DNA of 64,000 nt from Calycina herbarum. Its lineage: Eukaryota; Ascomycota; Leotiomycetes; Helotiales; Pezizellaceae. The stretch spans positions 248,001 through 312,000 of the forward strand of contig LLEY01000057.1 in the NCBI GenBank assembly GCA_001414485.1, given 5' to 3'. Below the pieces are notes generated by a model that was not told the origin of the DNA, made no database searches, and was given only the letters and a program-made list of their open reading frames with translations. This document shows, in pieces, positions 55,142 to 64,000 of this stretch. A program made the position numbers and the translations under genes. How positions within the stretch are numbered: the stretch's first letter is position 1; each line of letters opens with the position of its first letter.

Positions 55142-56454
55142 TTTGAAAGTTGTTGTAACGGTAAGAATTCGAAGAGTTTTTAAAAATATAAACAGTTAAA
55201 AGAAGTGTAAAAAGGTTTGTAAGAGTTGTTTATAGCAGAGCACAGCTCAGAAAAGAATGTGAAGAAGGAAGGAAGGGATTGCAGTTGAATCTGGAAGACT
55301 GATGTAGTGAATGAGAGCGCTGCTGAAGAGAAAAGAAGAGTGATAGAGGGAGGAACAGAACTGATCTTATAAACACTTTCCCCCAAAGGGTCCGCTCGCT
55401 CTGGCAAGGGGGGAGGGTCAGATCATAACTGACCAAATTGCTGGGGACCGCAAACTGCACGGAAGGCATAACAGTTTCGATTGGTTTCTTCGTCTCATCC
55501 TGCCCTGTTGGATTACGATATCTCGGTTAGGACACGGGAGATCTCGTCCCATCAACACGAAGTCAAAACAAGCTCTTGCCAACCTCAACGTCCGACTTGG
55601 CTTGGCTTGGTTTGGGCTTGGAGGAGGCTCGTCCTTCTTGGCCATTTCCCCAGGGAAACACCTTGAACCACGGCTCTGGCACCCACAATTGCGCACAATT
55701 CATGGCTCTTGAAACCCTCTCCCCCCAGGACAGTCGCAGTAACCACAGCAAATTTCGCCCTGGCTCAGTGGTAAACCTATCCGGTCAGGCGGTAGATCAT
55801 ACATGCTTCACGAATGCTTATTGTTCCCTGGACTTGCAGCTTCTTTCTAAAAAGCGGCAAACGCAAAACTTCAGATGGTGGGAAAGAGCGGAGCATGAAC
55901 CGCTGTCGGAAAGTTTAGCGGCCAAGCTTATTGGCGGAAAATCGCCCAGGGGTCGAGTTCTTGTTTGATGATGCCGGTGAAGATCAGACCGTTTCGGATT
56001 GTAAGCCGCAACTAGTTTCTGTGAATATCGCAAGTTTGAACGTGGACGAGAAGGAAATGAATTGAGCCAAAGAAGAGCAGTGGGAAATTAAAGCATCCAG
56101 GTCAGGTGTAACCCGTCGGGGATTAAATTTCGAGACTAACATTTTGACATTTCAACATTAAATGACGCGAGGGATGTTGCTTGCAGCGAGCGCTTCCAAC
56201 TGCGAATCTTTGCGAGAGTTCATGTCATGTACGAGTCTCATAAGCATTTCATCTTCTCTTTCCTTTTTTCGCCGTCCGGAGTCCGGATGGCAGTGTCATT
56301 CTCAATCTCATCCGAAAGTTCCGAATCAGGTCTGCAAGATGCATCCTCGCGCAGTCTTGACAGGAAGGTGTCGAGCAATTAATTACACGCGAAATGATTT
56401 ATTCTAAGTCCTCTCATTTCCCGACCGGGTTAATGGCTCGACCGAAATAGATTT
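55142..56454. other. Intergenic, no gene seen
   Basis: About 1.3 kb: promoter of the small secreted protein on one side and 3' flank of nrde2 on the other. Short open frames at 55180-55968 have no motif. Confidence 0.5.
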
Positions 56455-59400
56455 TCATCTGAAGGCCAAACTTTTCTTTTCCCGCTCGGCCAGCGCTATG
56501 TCCTCCAAACCCTCAAAGTGATCCATTAAATCAACATGGACCCTCAGTTCCTTCTCTCCCATAACTCGCCAAGTCCTCTTCAACTCCCCAAATTCCAATA
56601 AATCATCCATTTCTTCGAATCCTACAATGTACAGCTCTTTAGCCCACGGGCAAGCTCTCAGAGCGCGATACCAAATATCTTTCGCTTTTGAGCGAAATGT
56701 TGGAGTCTCGAGACAATAGAGAATGTAAAATCTCCAAAGTCCGGCCGATGAGGAACATGTTGTGGAGGAAAGGGCGTGTTCGAATGCGGAGCGTGCTGAG
56801 TGGATTGTGCCATGGCTAACTTCGTAGTGTATGGCGAAGAGGCGAGAGGTTACAGTATCGTGAACTGGTGTTAATACCGTGGATTGAAGGATTTTACGAA
56901 CCCGATTGTCAATCCGGAGGCGAGACTCATTCCATGTGTAGAGCGCTAAGAAAATAATGTTCCTTGGGAATAACTCCAGAAAGTTCGTGAAGTATTTTCG
57001 AAGGAGCGCAGGACGGAATGGTCCAATCCGCGCGTGATGGTACAGAAGTCGGGAGGCAGATTGAAGCAGAAGCTCGTGGGAAATTGTTTGCGAATTCATC
57101 CTATCCGATAGCATTATGGAGAAACTGGTAAACGCTTTGAGAGCTGAACTGATATCCCCTTGTGCGTTGGATTGCGTTTGGAAGCCCGAGTTACAAGTGA
57201 CATACTCGAGAAGTGCTAGAAGCTCTGCATAAATTACAGCCACGCTTGTTTCACCCGAAGAAAGAAGATGATCTCGATTCGAGAGCAAATGTTGTTTTGT
57301 TTTAAGAAGAGCCGCTGGAGAAGTGGCTATATCATTTGATATAACGCCATTCGGGATAGAAAACAAAAGTTGAAGCGCCGAGGACTTGTCAGATGCTTCC
57401 AGTTTGGACCAGATGTAGTTTCTCCAGAGAAGAATCGACTCCTTGGTGCTGGTGCTATCATTTGAACTGGAAATACTCATATTCAAAGCGGAAGAGAAAA
57501 CCGCGTCCGAGATCTCGTCGTTCCCTCTCGCATGCTCGACCATTGCATATGAATTATACAACCTCAAGCTTGCTGTGTGCTTTTTAAGAAGGCCTTTAGC
57601 AATCTTTTTGATTGTGGCTGGTTCATTTCGCCATTCAAAGGCTAGGTGATACTCAGCCAAGTATTCCCGGAAGTACGTTTGAGTGAGTTGTTTGAGAACA
57701 TTCCGAACCCAGCTATAAGAAAGTGGGTTATGATGTTCGTTGTACCTTTCACTCCAAGGTCTGACGCCTTCGAACCAAAATTTAGACGAGAACATGGTCT
57801 CTGACGAAACTTGGAAATTAGGTGATGGGGTTCTCAGTACAGAATAATTGTCAATACTGACATCTTCATTCGTCTGAGTGGAAGGGGGAAAGTCCTTCTT
57901 CATATAGTCAGGACTACACTCCAAATTCCCATCCCCTACAAAAGTATCGTTCGACCAGCCATATGTGAATTCTCTGTCCAAAGCACTCATTGGTGATAAG
58001 CGACAGAAAACAAGAAAAGCATCAAGCAAAGCTTTGTGTAGATCTTCCGACTGTGGTGGGAGCGAAATGAGAAACCTCTCAATGTCAGAAAACAGAATAA
58101 CACGGTAGGGATCATTTTCGATAACGTCGTCCATTGTACGAGCTGGGAATGAGACTGATCTAGATCTTTCTGCAGCTGCCCAACTTTTGAAAAGTCTAGC
58201 GTTTGTCAATGAAATTTCAGGCTCGTCTGTGATACCTGGCGGTGCTTCCGCATTACCCTGGTTTTCCAAATAAAAGCGCCAACCCAAAGCTCCATCCTCG
58301 CCAATACGGGCAACTTCGCTCTCCCAGAAATCGCTCATGTGATTGAAGTCCATCGGTGTAGATAAGCTCTGTTCAGGGCCCTGAAAATTGATTTCCAGTA
58401 CTCCTTGCCATATAGCCACACCTAATTCTAGATAACCAGATTCCCGAATGAAGAGTGTGGCACGGAGTAGGACGTAAATAAGCTGCTGATAGACGGAATC
58501 GGCATCATTGGACCACGCCTTAGATGCCTCTTTTGACAGCAACTCGATGCGAGTAAGAAATATGTCTCGTATCTCCTCATAACGAAACGTCGTAAAGGTT
58601 GTTTGTTTAAAATTCAAATAACTTTTCCAGAGCATCAAACTATCAATATTGTCTTTTGAGATCTTTTCCCAGCGAGCTGTTTGCAAGTTACTGTCCCAAA
58701 TATTGGCACCCTCAGCCATCAATCCCAAGAGCAGCCTCTCGCGGTCTTGGAGTGACGTGGCTCTTTCAAGAGCCTTCTCGTACATGTGAATTTTGATTTC
58801 GGCGGTACTCCTAATCTCAGCGTTCGTGGCGCGATGACGATCCTCCTCATCTCGTAGAAGTGTATCTTGCAATTCAATCAATGCAAGCCAGGAGTCAATC
58901 TCATGAGGGAATTCTTCAACTCGTCGACTGAGTTCAATATTTCGTTGTCGTATTGCTAGATTAGAGACCGGAATTCCATCTTCATATCCAGAATCACTTT
59001 CTGTAGCATACTGCAGGGCACCATCCTCTGGGTCAGCCGTGGCTTTCTTCTTTCCGTGTATTGAACGGTAATGTGTCTCATCATCATCCTCATCAGATGC
59101 AGAAACATCATGGCCTTCAACGCCAATTTTTCTTCGCTTTCGTGATCCAGAAGTGTCCAAGGGAACATAGTTAGCATTCAGATCATCCTGGTCTTTCGAT
59201 GTTGCTGCGGGACGTATTCGCAAAAGTCGGGGCTTCTCGCGTTCTATTTTCGAGAAAGCATCTCTCTCTCTCCACCTTGTGTTGGAATCGCGCCAGTCTC
59301 GGAGAACAATTCCCTTGTCATCTCCAGCATCTCGGTCGATTTTGATATTTGGCGGGGCTCCCAACACGTTGCCAGCACCCAGGCGATGGAACGGCGGGAC

Positions 59401-59730
59401 ACTATAACGATGAATACTATTGTATATCAAGTTTTTCTCGTCCCCCTTTCTATCTATGACGAAGATTTCAGGGGAGTTGTCGTTTGGGAGGGGAATAGGT
59501 GTTGCCTTGAAATCGGGTGGTTTGCTGGGCCTTTCCCTACTCTTCGACCTCGACCTATGGCGACGGCGAGGACGGTGATGACGCCTATCGTCTTCTTGAT
59601 CTCGTCTCCCTTTTCTGTCTCCAGTCTTGGAATGGTGTTTTGATTCTCGCTCAGAGTCCTTTGGGGGTTCCTCAGCTGCTTGAGCTTTTGGTCGGAATGA
59701 CCCAAACTTGGGGATTGTAGGTTCCGACAT
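56455..59730 (-). CDS. nrde2: Nrde2 family nuclear RNA-processing protein
   Basis: A single exon encodes 1091 aa. Nrde2 proteins act in the nucleus: in fission yeast (Nrl1) and animals they bind the helicase Mtr4 and influence RNA surveillance, splicing and siRNA-directed silencing. The N-terminal 100 residues are charged and disordered (SERESKHHSKTGDRKGRRDQ, RRHRSRSKSRERPSK). The conserved entry motif FVIDRKGDEKNLIYNSIHRY follows. An acidic stretch with a basic patch (SGSRKRRKIGVEG) lies near 210, and the rest is helical HAT/TPR-like repeats beginning RVEEFPHEIDSWLALIELQD and ending with LWRFYILYCLETP and the block CPWAKELYIVGFEEM. No introns, frameshifts or odd composition. The start codon lies 330 bp from that of utp10 on the other strand. 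Confidence 0.9.
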   Translation of the reverse strand: MSEPTIPKFGSFRPKAQAAEEPPKDSERESKHHSKTGDRKGRRDQEDDRRHHRPRRRHRSRSKSRERPSKPPDFKATPIPLPNDNSPEIFVIDRKGDEKNLIYNSIHRYSVPPFHRLGAGNVLGAPPNIKIDRDAGDDKGIVLRDWRDSNTRWRERDAFSKIEREKPRLLRIRPAATSKDQDDLNANYVPLDTSGSRKRRKIGVEGHDVSASDEDDDETHYRSIHGKKKATADPEDGALQYATESDSGYEDGIPVSNLAIRQRNIELSRRVEEFPHEIDSWLALIELQDTLLRDEEDRHRATNAEIRSTAEIKIHMYEKALERATSLQDRERLLLGLMAEGANIWDSNLQTARWEKISKDNIDSLMLWKSYLNFKQTTFTTFRYEEIRDIFLTRIELLSKEASKAWSNDADSVYQQLIYVLLRATLFIRESGYLELGVAIWQGVLEINFQGPEQSLSTPMDFNHMSDFWESEVARIGEDGALGWRFYLENQGNAEAPPGITDEPEISLTNARLFKSWAAAERSRSVSFPARTMDDVIENDPYRVILFSDIERFLISLPPQSEDLHKALLDAFLVFCRLSPMSALDREFTYGWSNDTFVGDGNLECSPDYMKKDFPPSTQTNEDVSIDNYSVLRTPSPNFQVSSETMFSSKFWFEGVRPWSERYNEHHNPLSYSWVRNVLKQLTQTYFREYLAEYHLAFEWRNEPATIKKIAKGLLKKHTASLRLYNSYAMVEHARGNDEISDAVFSSALNMSISSSNDSTSTKESILLWRNYIWSKLEASDKSSALQLLFSIPNGVISNDIATSPAALLKTKQHLLSNRDHLLSSGETSVAVIYAELLALLEYVTCNSGFQTQSNAQGDISSALKAFTSFSIMLSDRMNSQTISHELLLQSASRLLYHHARIGPFRPALLRKYFTNFLELFPRNIIFLALYTWNESRLRIDNRVRKILQSTVLTPVHDTVTSRLFAIHYEVSHGTIHSARSAFEHALSSTTCSSSAGLWRFYILYCLETPTFRSKAKDIWYRALRACPWAKELYIVGFEEMDDLLEFGELKRTWRVMGEKELRVHVDLMDHFEGLEDIALAEREKKSLAFR

Positions 59731-60060
59731 GGCGTGTGGACCTCGGATCTTCTAGTAGAATGTCATGTCTTTTTGAAAGAATGTCTAGACTGAAAGTATT
59801 GATGGTGTTTACTCTTCAAAGTCGCTGTGAATTGCTTCTAAGCAGGAGGACAGCGGCAGATCTTCGGCATCAAAAGTCGCACCAGCAAGCATATCTAGCT
59901 TCTGATTGGCTGAGTATTCTCTGCACGGGCCACCAAGAAATCAGAAAAAAAGTTGCAGCTTGCGATAAGATTTCCTTTCCACTGAAGCGCGGGACACTGC
60001 TTCTAGAAATACAACTCGAAATGTTTGCTTGAGGAATTGTCCTCACCCCCCAAATACACC
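59731..60060. promoter_or_regulatory. Divergent promoter of nrde2 and utp10
   Basis: 330 bp separate the two start codons, so both promoters must lie here or overlap. No TATA box is evident on either strand, in keeping with housekeeping genes. CACC precedes the utp10 ATG. Confidence 0.65.
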
Positions 60061-63000
60061 ATGGCGACCTCTTTGGCAGCTCAGCTGTCTCAAATCGCCG
60101 CAACCTCTACCAATTCCTTAAATCTCAAAGCACAAAAAGCCGCGCATGCGAAGTCATTAATATTCGAGCCTCGAATTGCCGCATCGCAAAGTTTTGACAC
60201 ATTATATACCCTGTGCCATGAGGGCTTCCAGGAATTATGCCTTCTCGATAGCCGGTTTCTAGAGTTTCAGAGGAACATCTTCAGTGAGCAAAGTCAAGAG
60301 GAAGACCGAACGCAGATGACGGCTGGAGAAAATGCAGAACTCGACAAACAGCTGGAAGCTTTCTTGGGACTGGTTGGTGGGAGGCTGAGATTGACTCCAG
60401 GAGTCAAGGCAGTGGAATGGCTTGTGAGACGATTCCGGTAAGCATTGCGATTGTGCAACTTCGAAGAGGACTTCTAGGGAAGAAAAACAGCTAATATTTA
60501 TAGAATTCACGAATACAATACCCTCTTTCTCCTCACCACCTTCCTCCCATACCATACCCTACCCATTTTCAACACCCTCATGTCGATACTTCCAAAATTA
60601 ATTCCCCAGGAATACAAGTTCCTCATGCCCTATGTGCGGTCACTTACCCCGCCACCGAGACACGCAATTGTTCAAGCTTGTACCAACAATGCCATATTTC
60701 TTTCTGCTCTCAATTCATATGTCCTCCGAATCTGCCAAGTTCGACAACATTACCCCGCCCTTCTAGCATTCTGGGCTGGAATAATGACAGAATCCGTAGG
60801 AGGCATGTTGGATAAATCGCGTTCTGGGAGGATAGGCGTTCAGCAACAAAACGAGCAGGATGTTATTATAAAATTATTGCCCACCTTGAACGAGGGCTTG
60901 GCGATGAAAAACAATTCTGATCTCCGTATTGGTTGCTATATGTTACTTTCGGTCATGGCATCTAAGGGGGGGCTTGACGACAAAGTGCTAACCGCTATGA
61001 TGGAGGCAGTTGTTCTAGGATGGAATGCCGACACACTTACTCCTGGATTCGTCTGTTTATCTGTCCTCGCCCACCATAGAGCAGCCAAACAGTTGACTAG
61101 AAGGCTTACCAAGGAGTTGCTGAAAGTGGATAATCTACCAACTATGCTCATCGAACTCGCAAAACAACGTCGAGTAGACAAACTTGCAAACGGATTTTGT
61201 CTTGCCCTCATTGATCGACTCCGTAAGCATGGGGACCTCCGAGCGCTTCCTATTGTCAGTGAAATGATAGAGAAGCAAATATTGAGCGACCATCAATCAG
61301 TTGTTATTGTGAAACACATGCTTCTGGTTGCTCATACAATTGATGACAACCCCGATTTGACGCAGTTACGTCCGCATCTCGCCTCTTCATTGGTAAATCT
61401 AGCACAATTGGAAGGTCATGCTGGCGATCTTGTACGCGGAGCCTTAGAAGAAACAGAAATCGACATGGACGAACTGGAAATGAAATTGCAGACGACAATT
61501 CGACCAGCTATCTTGCCGGTTTCAGCATCCGAAGATGTAGTTATGGGGGATTCCGAGGTAGCAATCACTGGACCCGAATTCAATGCACTCTTTGAAAAGC
61601 TTCCCAAGAGAACTGCGGTTGAATCGTCATTTTTGGCTCATGATGCCTCACACGTATACCCCGATCTTTGTCGCGCTTTCCTGGTTTCGACGACCAACCC
61701 ATCTGATCTTCAAACGTTCGACTCTGCTCCAATACTTAGAAGGGATTCGGCTTTAGAGGACTCACTTTACCTCACTTTTTACATGAAAACTTGGTGTGGT
61801 CCTTATCCAGTACTGGCTCGAGCATCAGCAATCCAGATGGCTGCACAACTACTTCTGGATAATAAAGCAGCTCGTGTAGATGTTCAGGCTATACTTCCGT
61901 ACGCTATTTCCGCCCTTTGCGACCCAGCGCCCAAAGTTCGTCGCGCTGCGTCGGAACTGATCATTGCCATGAACAAGCTATACCCAGCGTCCGTGGAATC
62001 CAAAAAAGAGTTGAAGCAGCTTAGGCAATGGGGTTCTGGGGAGCTTTACCAAACAAACGGTGACAACAGTGATATGAAATGGCTTTTGCCAGACGTTGTT
62101 GTTCGTCTTCTACGAGAAACAATTATTCCCTCATTGGAAGAATGTGTGTTGGATGCGAGACACATACAGTCAGCATTGCAAGCAGTTCTGCAAAGCCAGA
62201 CGGGCACGGAAAAATCGAAGAAATCGGAATCTGGGCGGCTCTCACAATCATCCCGAGCATCATTATTATCTTTCTTCGCCTCGCATATCACCCAAACACC
62301 CTTGTACTTGGTCAAGCTGCGATTGATGATTTCAGTGAACCAAGTACGTGGCGTAGGAGCGTTGTCAAGAACCAAGGTCTTATTGCCAGTTCTTCGGAAT
62401 TGGTCCTCGCTCAGTCCATCCGAAGCATCGAGACATTGCCAAGAAGAGGAAATCAACCAAGCTGATTTCGATGATCAATCACTTCTGACTGTCGCTTCGA
62501 ACGATGAAGATGGACTTCAATTTATTCGTAACATCATCGTTGGAGAAGTGGCATCTGATAGGCCAGAGCTTCTGACTGCGGTTTTCAAAAGATTGCGTTC
62601 AATATGGCCATCATTGAAAGGGGACCTCAAGGTCAAGACGGCCGTCATGCTGATGGATTCTGCCCTATCTTCGCCAAACCAAGCTACACAACAAAACGAA
62701 GTTTCTGCTCAGTTATCTTCTGAGTTTTTGAGTTCAGCTACGCTTTCTACAGACATTCTCTTGACCTTCCTTGCCCAACTCCCAACCACTTCAAAGATGG
62801 CGGATACGCCACCCGCTTCAAAACGGCGTAGAACAAGTCACGGCGAAGTTGCCAAAACACCCATTCAAGATCCAAAGCTACTATCCGACGCAATCAAGAA
62901 GGTCACTTTTGTACTTCAACTCATTGACGGCTCCAACCCACAGACACACCCCGAGTTGCTCAATGGTCTTTTCAGCGTCCTCGCCGAAATTCAGCAGTTC

Positions 63001-64000
63001 AAAGCCCAGGTTGCTTCGGAACTTGCTTATCTCCAGGGCCTTGTTTTGAGCAGTCTCCTGGCTATCTTGAAAGCCTACAAATCGGACCCTAAGATGAAGC
63101 TCGACCGATCAGCTGTACGTGCAGACTTGCTCGTGGATTGTGTTCAAAAGACTAGTAGTCCACAAGTGCAAAATGCGGCACTTCTTCTTATTGCCTCTCT
63201 AGCAGAGACAGCCCCAGAACTTGTTCTCCACAGCGTCATGCCCATTTTCACTTTCATGGGTAATTCAGTCTTGCGACAAAACGACGAGTATTCTGCACAT
63301 GTCATAAGTCAAACAATTCGTGAAGTTATTCCACCTCTCATCTCGTCACTTCGAAAAGGGAAATCGGACGTTTTGACTGGAGCGGCAGAGCTCCTTCTGA
63401 GCTTTGTTGCAGCATACGAGCACGTTCCTGCCCATCGTCGAAGAGGCCTATTTACCTCTTTGGTGCAAACTCTTGGATCTGACGAGTTCTTGTTTGCACT
63501 TCTAGCAATGCTTGTCGATAAATATAGTGCTACTGATAGTATCAAAGCATTCGCGGTGGAATTGGCTAGCTCATTTAGTGTTGAGGTGCAATTGGAATCT
63601 GTCGCTAAATATCTAGATCTCATCAAGGACATCTTGAAGACCAAGCCGACCTACTCGACAATCTTACTGAATGCCAACGACGATAAAGCATCCAAGCCCC
63701 ACGAGATGGCTCTTGCAGAGTTTGGATTGTTGCCAAATATTCTTTCCCAGAAGCGTTTGATCAACCAAGCTGGAAAGCTATTAGAGCGAGATGATATGGA
63801 TTCAGCGAGAATTCGAGAATTATATTCCGCTCTACTGGAAAACCTTCTAGGGTTGGCCGACATCGTCAAGGATGACAAGCAATTGCACGGCGCCTGTGGC
63901 GACGTTCTGGAAAGCCTCTTGGGACTGTTGTCGACTAGCGAGTTTATCAAGTCTGTCGAAAGTCTGCTTGATAGGCCCAATGAATCTCTGCGGCGGAAAA
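60061..64000 (+). CDS. utp10: U3 snoRNP component Utp10 (HEATR1), 5' part; runs off the window
   Basis: Exon 1 is 60061-60437 and exon 2 runs from 60504 through the window end without a stop; about 1290 of the usual roughly 1800 residues are present. Utp10 belongs to the t-UTP/UtpA subcomplex of the small-subunit processome in the nucleolus, supporting rDNA transcription and early 18S rRNA processing. The N-terminus MATSLAAQLSQIAATSTNSL with LKAQKAAHAKSLIFEPRIAA and FDTLYTLCHEGFQELCLLD is characteristic. Exon 2 begins IHEYNTLFLLTTFLPYHTLP. The rest is HEAT-repeat helices, including the U3-binding protein 10 N-terminal region and, near 62810, a basic nuclear-localisation-type patch (PPASKRRRTSHGE). 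ATG 60061 is the first in frame. It is divergent from nrde2. Confidence 0.92.

Noticed and set aside
57393..57649. Plus-strand open frames within nrde2
   Set aside because: Shadows of the intact 1091-codon gene on the other strand.

Overview
The window is nuclear DNA of a filamentous ascomycete (Pezizomycotina). Short GT-AG introns interrupt most genes, the fungal-type genes include Hsp104, a Zn2Cys6 regulator, Nrde2, Utp10 and mL67/Mhr1, and a 15 kb AT-rich block carries the C:G-to-T:A damage expected of repeat-induced point mutation (RIP). Several lineage-type proteins suggest a leotiomycete; that is inference only.

Layout. 1-1.66 kb: decayed 3' end of a LINE with RNase H, ending in an AAAT tract. 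2.1-9.0 kb: three tandem minus-strand paralogues (A, B, C) of an unrecognised coiled-coil family whose C-terminal domain carries an R-x6-H motif; A is broken. 9-12.5 kb: repeats, no convincing gene. 12.5-19.5 kb: Hsp104 (minus, with heat-shock elements on one 5-bp grid), divergent mL67/Mhr1 (plus), and a sulfotransferase-like P-loop protein (minus). 22.4-26.1 kb: a seven-exon Zn2Cys6 transcription factor. 26.7-28.1 kb: a decayed STAND/ankyrin-type gene. 28.6-29.1 kb: a small cysteine-containing secreted protein.

29.5-44.9 kb: a four-level transposon nest resolved by target-site duplications. A non-autonomous hAT-like element (8-bp TSD) is interrupted by a pogo/Fot-like element (TA TSD), which is interrupted in its transposase by a Ty3/Gypsy chromovirus (minus strand), which is interrupted by a second Gypsy chromovirus (plus strand, 5-bp TSD). 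All coding parts are heavily RIP-mutated. Both Gypsy elements carry an extra antisense reading frame between the chromodomain and the 3' LTR.

45-64 kb: a 248-bp MITE with perfect terminal inverted repeats, Csn1 (COP9 signalosome), an Xaa-Pro aminopeptidase, a 15-bp-period minisatellite, a second hAT-like non-autonomous element, a 203-aa secreted protein, Nrde2, and the 5' two thirds of Utp10 running off the window. Nrde2 and Utp10 share a 330-bp divergent promoter. The housekeeping genes are not functionally clustered; the unusual content is the A/B/C family and the transposon nest.
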